Source: Hofstenia miamia
Taxonomy: Eukaryota; Xenacoelomorpha; Acoela
NCBI GenBank assembly: GCA_004352715.1
Contig: SCFE01000094.1
Location: 978,285 to 1,042,284, forward strand
Direction of reading: 5' to 3'
Length of the DNA: 64,000 nucleotides
Shown piece by piece: positions 22,466 to 32,730 of the stretch. The notes under the pieces were generated by a model. That model saw only the letters and a program-made list of their open reading frames with translations. It made no database searches and had not been told where the DNA came from. The translations under genes and the position numbers were made by a program. Position 1 is the first letter of the stretch. Each line of letters opens with the position of its first letter.

Positions 22466-23255
22466 AGATATACACCTAAGAATGTTTCTTCCTCACTGAG
22501 TTTGCCAGAAGAAGATATTATACACGCATGCAATAAGAAACATTATATCCTACAAGAAAAACATCCTCTTCATCGGATAATGTGCACCGAAGAAAAAAGT
22601 CATATATTTCTCTAAGGCATCATATTAAGACTTTAAATTGCAAGACTTCTAAAGAACAGAAAACGTTTAATGTACTTGCACTTGCACGTAAATTTCGGAC
22701 AACAAATACATTTCCTGATTTTTTATAAAAAACTTAATATTACTTACTACTGTTTAGTTGGTAAGACTTTCCTTTTCTAATTAATACGGAAATAAAACTT
22801 TTATTTAATATTTAATTATTTATGACATTTTTTAATGTCCTGCATTTAACATTATTGTCAAGCATTTATACTATATCGGGCATTTGCCAATCGACCAATC
22901 CTTTTCACATTTTTCTACATCTGGTAAGCTATATCTCACAATATAGTTTTACTTATGCATCACCGACTTGAACATAGATGTGACCATTTTGCATCGTATA
23001 TGTATGATACAAGTGATTTACTAACTCTTGTCAATATTTGAAAATATCAACAAAAATGCAAAGCTAACATTTGGAAACCTTGGATTAAACACTATGATTT
23101 AGGTAGTATTGTGAAATGTGACAAGTGGTGATTACAAGTAGTCTAGAATGAGTTATCATGATTGCTTGAAAAGTTAATCAGATCAGATTTATAATGATTA
23201 TAATTTGTGACGATTTATTATTTTTTCAATTAAAAATCAATTTTATTTATCACTA
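22466..23255. other. Non-coding stretch, possibly LINE 3' tail
   Basis: No conserved motif beyond the LINE C-terminus is recognised. Confidence 0.35.
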
Positions 23256-23263
23256 CTTATCAG

Positions 23264-23829
23264 CAGGAAAAAATTGGTAGGCGGAATCGACGGATCCGAA
23301 ACATTTCTAAAATGTGTTTCAAACGCCCACCGTGCAAGAAATGCATTTAAATGTTATATGAATAGATAAATTTTGTAGATTTCTGATTATTTTCATGATT
23401 TTCAGTCCGATTACTTTTTTCGTAAGAATTTTCACCAAAAACAGGTGATTTATCAACAAATATGTCATTTAATTGCGGTTTTCAGGTAATGTGAGCTTGT
23501 GGACTAATGGAAAATTTGCACCGTTGGGAAAATTGTTCTCTGTAATTTATAATTACTAAAATTCTGTTGGCTTAGTGGCATGATTTTGCCAACGTTTTTT
23601 TAAATACAATATATTTGATTATTCAGTATGCAATAGATTATTGATGTTATATTGTTCACGTTGTTTGTAATTTATATTTCAGTGTAAACTTATTAATTTT
23701 ATTGCATCTTTTATTTTTACTGTTCCCAATAAATATTTGCTGAAATTTTAAATATTTCCATCGAAAATGAGTAGTTTGTGCCTAAAACGTAGCCGAAAAC
23801 AGTTTTTCAACTGCCGAATTTTTTTCCTG
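23264..23829. mobile_element. hAT-type MITE with 8-bp target duplication
   Basis: The ends are inverted: CAGGAAAAAATTGG on the left and CAGGAAAAAAATTCGG on the right read in reverse complement. They are flanked by CTTATCAG (23256-23263) and TTTATCAG (23830-23837), an 8-bp target duplication with one mismatch. Termini starting CAG plus an 8-bp duplication are the hallmark of hAT transposons. The 566-bp body has no transposase, so it would have depended on a hAT enzyme elsewhere. Confidence 0.65.
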
Positions 23830-23837
23830 TTTATCAG

Positions 23838-26092
23838 CACAGTGGTTAAAAGGGAAGATAAAGTATTGTTATGAATAATTATTATTACTAATTGATTTTA
23901 ATTAGTTACGTTTACCAGTTTGTCATATAGTAAACTGAGGAGTACTGGATTTGGTAAGCCGACAAGTAATGGATTTTGCATGTATAAAGGCTTTGCATTG
24001 TGCCTTAATGTTTGTGTTGATTTACGATAATGTTGCTATTACTATCATGCTACGATTTTTTCAATGAAAGCTTAATATCTGTAAGCCTTTTATACTTCAA
24101 GTATTTCCATAAGTTTTCAGGTAGAAAGTTGTGATCTTTTTTTCTTCAGAAGAGAAAGCTTCTTTCAACTGAACATGTCGTAGCAGTGCACTATTGTAAT
24201 TTTGCAAACATATATCTGGCATATAGCACTATCAACTTTATTCAGCAAATATTTTTCGTACCCAATTTTGTAACCATTGAAAGAGTAGAATTACCAATTT
24301 CATGAGCCAATTTTCTGCGCAAGGTGTTCGTCACCGTCGAAGCCTTTAAATTGGTCACACGGTTTTCACCTTTCTTGTATTTTCTAATGACCTTCTCAGC
24401 AAAATTATATAGTAAATATGCTACGAATGTCACATGAAAAAGTCCTTAGAAATGTTCAAAAGACATTTAAGATTAGCGGCAGAGAATAGCAAAATAAAAT
24501 AGCTCCTTGATATATTCAAGGGTTACAAAGTTATAGCGATTTTAAAAGAAATCTATGAAAAACTTTGTAATTTCAAAAAGAACGATTTTGTATGAAAAGA
24601 ATATAAATTGTAACCAATGCAAAATTTTCAATGCGAATTATAATTAAACGTTTTCTATGTTCTATTTGCATTATAAGCCTTTCTCATGAGACCAATTTAG
24701 TAATATTTGTAAAATTTTGTGACAATAATAAAAAATTAAGAAAATTTGATACTGAACTTAAATAATATGCGCACAATTAGCATATTTATTATCTTGTCGC
24801 AAAATGGTTACAGCCAAACTATTACTGACATGGCAAAGTATCTCCACTCCAAATTGGCCCCCAGGAATAACTGCTACAAAAATCCCAGGTAAAATAGGGT
24901 TAAAGTGAAAGCAAAAATGACCAATTCACCACCAACTATTCTTTTTCAGAAATGCGAATCTTTCTCCTTCATAGCCGCATTGAAATAAATATCTCTAAGG
25001 ATCAAATACTAGACTAAATGCCAAACACTCTAAGTTATAAAACATCATAAAGTAGATATCTCAATTGATGCAGGAATTGGTCGTAAAATGCATTTAACAA
25101 AAAATTTGATGAATTGATACTTCTATCCTAAGATCACCCCACGAAAAACATTATACTTACGGCCCATATTTGGCCCATCTAATAACACTATCACAAAATA
25201 CAATATTCTAAAAAGTACTAAAATTAATTTTTCGAAACAATATTTTGCCTTCGAAAATATTGTTCCAATTTTTAATCTAGAGAATGATTATTTATGAACT
25301 CAGCATTGTTATCCTTTTAAGGGCAGTAGATTAACTATTTTTAAAGACATATAATAGACAATTAAATTTTTCAAGAAACAAAGCCCACTTACACCTCGTG
25401 TTAACAATATATTTTTCTCAAAATTTATTTATCTGCTTACAAAGTCAATAACTTGATCAACCTGATTTGATTGGTGCAAAATATGTTTCCAAATATTACT
25501 TCTGGTTTTGGGGCCATCATCATCAATGCTATAATAAGATAAAGAGAAATTAAAGCAGAGGCTACATTGTATTTTAAAATTTTGAAGTTTATTTTTTCAA
25601 AATTTCTAAACAACTCAAATTTAATTGAAATCAATTAATATTACAATTCATATCATATCAAGTCAAATCAATTCATTTGATATCAATATGTTAAAGTTGA
25701 TATAGATTCAACTCAATATCAAAGTAACCCTGATCTTTACTCTAGACTCCTTTTGTGAATCTGATTATCTATTTAGAGATAAGAAGGTAAACGTATTTTT
25801 GAGTTAAGCGTTCTGGCACAAATTGCATTCAAATATAAACATATAACCATATAAGAGGGCATCTAAAATCCGTAATATATGGGTGCGAACTTAAGCTGAA
25901 AAATGTTAACATACTAAAATCGCAAAAGCAATATGCATTAAATCAAATACGAAAACATTGTTAAGCAAAGAAAGACTTCCATCAAATTTAAATATATTTT
26001 GATAATCTGAATCACTGAGAGAAAATATTCGGGAACATTTCTGTAAAGCTTGAAAATGACAAAATATTTGTGAAAACATGTCGTAATGAAAA
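23838..26092. other. Non-coding stretch, nothing recognised
   Basis: AT-rich DNA. Minus frames at 24242-24433 and 25437-25634 are short and match nothing I know. Confidence 0.45.
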
Positions 26093-26107
26093 GTTGCATA
26101 TATATAC

Positions 26108-26148
<41 letters not shown>

Positions 26149-26150
26149 AT
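26093..26150. repeat. (TA)n microsatellite with interruptions
   Basis: Runs of TA with occasional TATG/CATA interruptions. They create artificial Y/I repeats in several frames. Confidence 0.85.
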
Positions 26151-26162
26151 GTATATAGTGTA

Positions 26163-27105
26163 AGTGTAGGCAATACGAGACCACCAGAATAAAATAGTTC
26201 TGTCTGCCCAGGATTTGGAAAAAATATTGTTATAGTGCCATCTATCATCCTTTTTACCCTTTCTGCTGGCATACAACGTGAACATTGGATCAACAAATCA
26301 ATATTCTCCGAGAAAATCCACCAAATGTGGTACGGTAAGGATTTGTCATGGTCAAAATTTACTTAGATATATATGCTGGGTTTTCAAAGAATTTAATGGT
26401 GTATTATATTAATAAAGAGGTGTTAATAACAATATTATGAAGTTCGCTAACTACTGTATGGGTCAGTTGACCCTTTTGCACAGTGCAGAGCACATAATAG
26501 TGAATCTTAAAAGGGCATCCAATAAATAATGTGTGTAGGTAATACGAGACCACCAATATGGCGACTTTTGCTATGCATGATTTCTGTGTGCACTATGCAT
26601 TGATAAATTGTGTAAGCTTACTGCTATGCAATTTTATGTTTTGAAAACTGGAAAAGAAATAATATATATTTTCCTTGCATTAATTTCCTTATTGATCTTT
26701 TAGATGCCGGTGTTCCATCAACGGAAAACTGATCGAGAGACATGTTCACCTGAACAGATGCAGAGAGCAGTTGCTGCATATATATACATATTATGAAAGA
26801 AACACTTCCTTATTTGTATTAGTACTTCCAATAAAAAAATGTATTTTACTCAACAACTCCCTGAGATTTAGGTTGAAAATTAAGCGGTCTCGTATTACCT
26901 ACACAAGTAGGTAATAAGAGACCATTTGCCTCTGACCTCATTAAGCCTAATATCTAATTAAGTAAGCCAATTTTGGTCATTATTATGGTACTTAGATAAA
27001 TAAAACAAGTTACTGAAAACATTGGTAAAACTTATTAGTGTGTGTCTGTATTCATGTTTATTCTAATTATGCAAATGAGCTTAATGGTCCCGTATTCCCT
27101 ACACT
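26163..27105. mobile_element. Nested inverted-repeat elements (outer 943 bp, inner 374 bp)
   Basis: The 20-bp word agtgtaggcaatacgagacc occurs at 26163-26182 (+), as tgtgtaggtaatacgagacc at 26532-26551 (+), inverted at 26886-26905, with a diverged forward copy at about 26903-26922 and an inverted, diverged copy at 27086-27105. Outer and inner pairs are each in inverted orientation, as if one MITE had inserted into a relative or one termini set had duplicated. No open frame or transposase is present. Confidence 0.6.
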
Positions 27106-27128
27106 CACTCACTGATCCTAAATCTGTC

Positions 27129-27521
27129 TTAATGTCGGTCCAAAACAATATCTCTAGGATGTCTCATTGAGACACTTTGAGAATAGCGGAAAGCGAGATA
27201 GTTAATGACCCTCCCAACGACACCATTTACAACAGCAAAATACACTATTTCAATGCGTTTTAAGTGTATATAACATATTATCACAGCAAATTTATTAAAT
27301 AGCAATGACCAAGCTGCTACAAAGAACACATAAGATTCTTCAGACCCAATTGCAAAGCAATTAAAAACGCAAAGACATTTTGCGCAGTCAAAACTTTCAA
27401 TAACTAACACAATACCGCTAGTATTGATAATGGATTGCATTACAAGACATGTAATTACTAATTTATTTCGTATGAGTGATAGCTTTAAAACATCGCATAT
27501 ATTGTTTAGCAATTTGGTCAT
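27129..27521 (-). CDS. Candidate exon, hydrophobic (unrecognised)
   Basis: A 130-codon open frame, long for AT-rich DNA, with two or three possible membrane segments: 'VITCLVMQSIINTSGIVLVI', 'YVFFVAAWSLLFNKFAVIIC' and 'IEIVYFAVVNGVVGRVI'. Its last about 20 residues overlap a repeated word ('gtctcattgagacac'-like), so the true exon may end earlier. It could belong to the same gene as the frames at 27774-28229 and 28429-28677. No family is recognised. Confidence 0.3.
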   Translation of the reverse strand: MTKLLNNICDVLKLSLIRNKLVITCLVMQSIINTSGIVLVIESFDCAKCLCVFNCFAIGSEESYVFFVAAWSLLFNKFAVIICYIHLKRIEIVYFAVVNGVVGRVINYLAFRYSQSVSMRHPRDIVLDRH

Positions 27522-27773
27522 AATTTTGGCAATAATAAATTTAAATTAAACATTTCAATTTTGAATAAAATTTGAAATCATTTTCTTGATGCAACATAAA
27601 AGATTATAAAGTAAAAAGGAGTTTTACTAATTTTCAAACAATTCTAAGTTAGTGCTGACATTTTGCATAAATTATTTTTACATTGCTTGAATTATAAATT
27701 AATTCTGAAATTGCATCTCAATGTAATCTCATGAGATGTATCAGCGATAACCTAATGAGACATTTGCAGAACA

Positions 27774-28229
27774 TCAGCATCCTAAAAGCGTCTCACTAGG
27801 ATATGAGACACCTGCGACATCAATAGGATGAGTTAGGATGCATTTGCGACAGTTGATTTTTGACTGGGAGTTCTGGAGGAGTAATATAGTTTTGCTGTGT
27901 TGATAAACTTTGCTGTGAACTCGTATCAATATTGCGCTTGTAGCTTGCGAGTTCATATGACTTTGCATAAATAATTTACTTTCGTGACGGGTTGGTTCAA
28001 TGCACAGGGTGTGAAATTGTTTATCATTTGGAAACATATAAACACAGTTGCAAATTCGCGCACAATTTCCATAATATTCACCTTGTTTCTGTTTTAGCAT
28101 GCTTTGGCATCCTGTAAAACTATTAACGCATGTAACACTAAAACAGAAGCCTGTTTTCTTATTACTAAATTTGTGCAATAGCACAGCGTTCATTGATCCA
28201 CCCACCATATTACGCCACTTGTTTATCAT
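27774..28229 (-). CDS. Candidate exon, cysteine-rich (unrecognised)
   Basis: A 151-codon frame whose first 85 residues include 'GFCFSVTCVNSFTGCQSM' and 'NCARICNCVYMF', with several closely spaced cysteines suggesting an extracellular disulfide-bonded domain. The C-terminal third overlaps low-complexity repeated DNA near 27780-27830 and is probably not coding. It lies between two hydrophobic frames on the same strand. No named domain is recognised. Confidence 0.3.
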   Translation of the reverse strand: MINKWRNMVGGSMNAVLLHKFSNKKTGFCFSVTCVNSFTGCQSMLKQKQGEYYGNCARICNCVYMFPNDKQFHTLCIEPTRHESKLFMQSHMNSQATSAILIRVHSKVYQHSKTILLLQNSQSKINCRKCILTHPIDVAGVSYPSETLLGC

Positions 28230-28428
28230 TGTGAGTATTTCTTAGAAATATGCAATTGAAGAAAAATACAGTAACCAATTTTAAAGAACTGATTGTATAC
28301 ATATAAATTTATTTATAAATTGTCAATTTTGACTTTAATTTTGAAAAATGTCAATTTTGGCTGCATTTTGATCTTATTGACTTTTGGTCGCCCTTCTCAT
28401 CACATTATATTCTATAATTTTCTATTTT

Positions 28429-28677
28429 TTAGTTGCAGATGCCTGACTTTAGATCGAGCTGTTTAGTAAAAAATATCAAAAGATAATGCGCCAGTGAACA
28501 AACGACAGTAAAACAACCAAATACTGTTGCAAAGTACACTGATGGGATGTCTGGTGTCGACATTTCCGATTGGAAAACTGAAAAGTACAGAATTGGAATA
28601 CGAAGGAAAAAGGAGTACACTTCATTATTTACACATTCTATTGATGTCACACTGGTGAATGATACTATTCTGTTCAT
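28429..28677 (-). CDS. Candidate exon with one membrane segment (unrecognised)
   Basis: An 82-codon ATG-initiated frame with a hydrophobic patch near residues 25-35 and a stronger segment 'VYFATVFGCFTVVCSLAHYL'. It is followed on the same strand by the cysteine-rich frame. No exact splice sites can be supported, so the linkage is inference. Confidence 0.22.
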   Translation of the reverse strand: MNRIVSFTSVTSIECVNNEVYSFFLRIPILYFSVFQSEMSTPDIPSVYFATVFGCFTVVCSLAHYLLIFFTKQLDLKSGICN

Positions 28678-29130
28678 TTGAATTTAATTTTCAAAATTTA
28701 TTTGCTCAAATTGATTCTGATGTGAATTTAGAAGTTTCTTTTGATATGATATCTCCAATCATTTTAAATTGATAGTCTTAGTATCCTCCAAAGTTACAAA
28801 ATATAGTACAATATGGGTCTTTAAAGTGAATTTTGCCCTCTAGTTTTTAGTTTTTTTCAATTTTTTCATGAAATGCTTTATTCCTAATGAAATGAAATCA
28901 ATGTTGAAAGACTGAAGAGTGGAGACGTTGCTCCATGTTTTCCCTAAATACGTATATGCCATTAATATTGTATGTGGGTATATAATGCTTCTTATACGAA
29001 AGAGTATATTATACAGGGTAACACAAAAATAATGGTCCAATTTCATTTTACATTAATATATATACCATTATATATACATTATATATACATTAATTCATAT
29101 ACCAATCATTCTCATGGATTGAATCATTAA
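28678..29130. other. Non-coding stretch, nothing recognised
   Basis: AT-rich, with a short TATATA-rich patch near 29055-29100. Confidence 0.45.
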
Positions 29131-29516
29131 CCTTCATTTCACCAGAAACTGCTAGAAGATAGGCCTGACTTCATTTTGTAACAAGATTGAGCCCTCCCCA
29201 TTGGCACCTGAATGTTAGAAATCTTTTAAATATAAAAGTGCTTTAGCGATGGATTGGTCAAAAAGGTGACAACGATCTTGCTCTTTGTGCTGGTCCTCCG
29301 AGATCATCAGGCCTCATTGTGTGAGACTTTTTCGAATGGCATTACATGAAAGATCGCATTAGTGTTCTACCTATGAGCATCAATAATCTTAAACAATGAA
29401 TAGCAGAAGCAATTGATTTAGTGGACCTTGATATGCTAATAAACATCTGGGAAGAATTCTATTATCGTATTGCTGTTGCTTGTGCTGCATTTGGTGGTCA
29501 CATTGAACACCTTTAA
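29131..29516 (+). pseudogene. Mariner/Tc1-superfamily transposase, C-terminal half
   Basis: The translation contains 'LLEDRPDFIL', then, across stops and a frameshift, 'QD' and 'PHWHLNVRNLLNI', matching the block around the second catalytic aspartate (F-Q-Q-D-G-A-P-P-H-W). Next come 'RWIGQKGDNDLALC' and 'PPRSSGL', the W-P-P-R-S-P-D-L motif, then 'DFFEWHYMKDRI' (D-F-F-L-W-G-x-x-K-D-R) and the terminal 'FGGHIEHL' before TAA 29514-29516. In-frame stops lie at 29160-29280 and two TGA codons follow. This is the common DDE_3-type transposase of invertebrate mariner-like elements. The N-terminal DNA-binding half is absent. Confidence 0.8.
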
Positions 29517-31468
29517 AACAGTAAATAAAACTAAATTGTGAGTGGAATAAATTGCAACAGCACGTCAAGTAATATTTTATAAACTTGAGATTTATGTTTT
29601 ATTGAACATTATGTGCATCTCCCAAGAATGACTACTACGTCTACTAACCGTTTTGTTTTAGCCTAATTTGGTAATGCATGGGAAAGTTCTCCAAAACAAA
29701 ATGCATCATAAATTGATTGTCAATTTGATTTGTTTTCTAGCGAAACATTTTCACATTTAACATAAAATTCTGAGTAATAATTAAAGCAGAAATGTTTGCC
29801 TTTGTGAAGACTTTGACTTTTGCTTAAGTAAAGGTTTTTGTTATAAGTTTGTGAAGTATTTTGACATTTAACTCAAGATTTTCAAGAATCAATTAAAAAT
29901 TCTGAGGAATACTTCAAGCAAACATGTTTGCCTTTCTGAGAGCTTAACTTTTGCTACAATAAATGTTTTTCTAATGCAGCTGCTCGAATTTAACCTTTAC
30001 AACTTTCAATTTGTCCTGCATTTCCTGTAAAATTTGAATGAGTTTAAATATATTTTATAAATATTTTGTTATTTGTTGTTCAAAGGAAGCTGTGCTTGTG
30101 GCGTAGTTACTGTGAGGATTAATATTTTGTCCTCATTCTTAAAGAGGTTATAAGTACAGTACACTCAACTTGGCACGGCCAAAGGGAGAATCCCGTCTTA
30201 GAGTATTTGAATGGAGCTTGTGTTTTGTTGAACAGTGGTAAACAGCAATTTGGAAGGGCACCTTGGCTACTAATTCCTTGTGATCTACCATATCTTTGAG
30301 GGGTCCTGATCGATGGCAGACTTACAACTGAAAGATTTACATTATTTATTGAAATAGATGACATATTTCTGTTATTGCCGTGATAATTTCAATAAAGCAT
30401 TATTTCTATACACAAATTACATTATTGCACCAATAATTTGCTCTGCTGTTAACTATGTGCATCTAACCACATATAAAATGATATTATTACCTCCTATAGA
30501 TATGGGCTCGCTCTAATGCAAACGAAGAATTCAGTAAAATAATTTGGCAGACTGTGGGTTACCCAGGTGCCATTTATGCTTTCTTATAATTTTAAATTCT
30601 TGACTTTCGGCAGTAACTACACTTTAACTGGAATATGATGTAGACAATTTAGTACATTACTCCTTTATGAATACAATTTCAATGTATGTAAATTTGCGAG
30701 TGGTCTTTTTTCAAGTTCTTCAGATGTTCCTGAACTTTAGGATTATTATACACTGCAATCCTATGGAATTTTAAATTTTAGGTGTCGGATTGTAATTAAC
30801 AAATATTCCTTTTCGGAACAACCACATTTGTTCACGTATGAATGAGCATATTATGTTTTTATTATGTAAGCAAGCAATATTTCTTCTTCATACTCTCCGA
30901 AAATTTTACTCATGCTGGCTAAAGCCTCATCTATACGTCAATTTCCGTACTCATCTTCAATATTCAGGGAATTAATTTCATGGAAAAATCTGCTACTACA
31001 ATTTCTTTCAACGAAAAACTTAGGAAATTTAAAATGTAATATATTATCTTTATGTTGAATATAGGAGTTGAAATATAGGAGTTTGTTGATATTGGAATAA
31101 AGAAAAATCTTTTGATGTGGCCAGAATTGTGAAAAAAATTGTTTTACTAGATAGTAAGGTTCTGTGGTGCTCTGGACTGGTACCAAGAATGATAAACCTG
31201 GGCTTTTGAATTTTGAAAGTTACACAATTTCGCACAATTTGAAGTTTACACCGTGGAACCACATGTGACCATGCAACACATAATTTCATGGTATCTGACA
31301 AGAATGGTAGCAAATCTAAGAGGACTCGAAACATCTTTCCCGCCAGAACCATAAAAGATTGGTAAATTTATTTGAGATGAGGAAAATTTTGCACATTTTA
31401 CTAAATTGGTCTTTTTTGTATGTAATGTTTTTTATTGTTTCATTTGGATTTTGTTGTTTTACTCATAA

Positions 31469-31470
<2 letters not shown>
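29517..31470. other. Non-coding stretch, nothing recognised
   Basis: Minus frames at 30119-30364 and 30938-31352 (up to 100 codons) match nothing I recognise. They overlap each other in different frames, which argues against both being real. Confidence 0.4.
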
Positions 31471-31504
<34 letters not shown>

Positions 31505-31583
31505 NNNNNNNNNNNNNNNNNNNNNNNNNNNNNNNNNNNNNNNNNNNNNNNNNNNNNNNNNNNNNNNNNNNNNNNNNNNNNNN

Positions 31584-31611
<28 letters not shown>
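31471..31611. repeat. (TA)n microsatellite spanning a gap
   Basis: TA runs on both sides of 79 Ns (31505-31583). Confidence 0.85.
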
Positions 31612-31614
<3 letters not shown>

Positions 31615-32139
31615 CATTGCATTCCAAATTTAGTCAAATATAATTTTTTAGATTTATCTCTACTGACCATTGATTTTGATGAGGTAATAGAAAATTTTTC
31701 AAAGCCGGAAAAATTGCTCTAATATAAATAAATATTAGTTGCAATTAATAAAAAGAAACAGTTCTGCATTTTTTTTGGTAGTTTATTATAAACGTATGTT
31801 ATATGAAATGAATTTATCCTTGGCATGCTTATATATCCATATTCTATGACTATGTACATAATAGCAATAATTGCATTTATTTCGATTCGATTTGATTCGA
31901 TTCAAATTTTGCTGATTCGCACAGCCTTATGATCTTTTCTGAGATTGTTCACAAATACTGTGAATTTTCTTATTTGGAGATTGGTTAATTTCAAAACATT
32001 GTTTATATGTTTATCCCACAAAAGATATTTAGAGGAGCTTACAATTTGTACTTCTTTATTATCAATAAATATCTTCTTATTGATAATAGTTCTTAGATCA
32101 TTTTTTGATATTGTAATGTGCTATAATCAGTTTTAGATT
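31612..32139. other. Non-coding stretch, nothing recognised
   Basis: Includes a short 'gattcgatttgattcgattc' micro-repeat near 31880. No gene is visible. Confidence 0.45.
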
Positions 32140-32730
32140 ACTCTTTTCCGATATTTTATTGCGTTCTCTATAGTCTGCTCATATTCTTGAAAAGCTTCAT
32201 TTGCTGTTTCCACCAAAAAATCGCATATCATATGAGTATTTTGGTACGTCTGCTATTTCCCTATTAATGTTCAAAGTTTCATTTTTTATTCCATTGGGTT
32301 TGGCTGTGGAACGCATGTCACTTATTGATTCTCCTTGAAATATACCAAAAGTTAGTGCAATTTGTTGTGAGTATTTACTTCTTCCATTGTGATAGCCAGG
32401 ACGATTTTTCTCCAATTTTATTCAAGGTTTTGTTTGTCAGGATGTTGTTGAAGTCACTGCTATAATAAAAAAACATCACCCTCAGAAATGACGTGCTTTT
32501 TTGAGTTAAGCATTTGTAAATTGCATTTGTGAATGTATTGCATGGTATTTAGCAGGATATCTGTTTCCGCAATTTTCTTTGTACGCAAACTGATATTTGT
32601 CAAAAATACTTTCCATTTTTTGTTGTCTATATGTCTTTGAGATGCCTTTTTCTAATATTCGAACAATTACTGGTATCACAATTATTGGTATGAGCAAGTA
32701 TATGCATATGCATCTTTGTAACATTTTCAA
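32140..32730 (-). pseudogene. Possible second, heavily decayed LINE reverse transcriptase
   Basis: Minus-strand frames give 'FDKYQFAYKENCGNRY', then 'ALTFGIFQGESIS', resembling the RT domain B pattern G-I-F-Q-G-D-S-L-S, and then 'YSYDMRFFGGNSK', resembling Y-M-D-D-M-R-L-F-G-x-N-x at domain C. The spacing and order fit a non-LTR RT of the lineage with Y-M-D-D-x-K-L-F, but catalytic residues are substituted and several frames are needed. It is a different lineage from the LINE at 21.7 kb. The call is tentative. Confidence 0.35.

Noticed and set aside
25906-26296. Several overlapping minus frames around 26.1 kb with poly-Y/I
   Set aside because: The repeated Y/I stretch is a (TA)n microsatellite. 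Flanks show no conserved motif.
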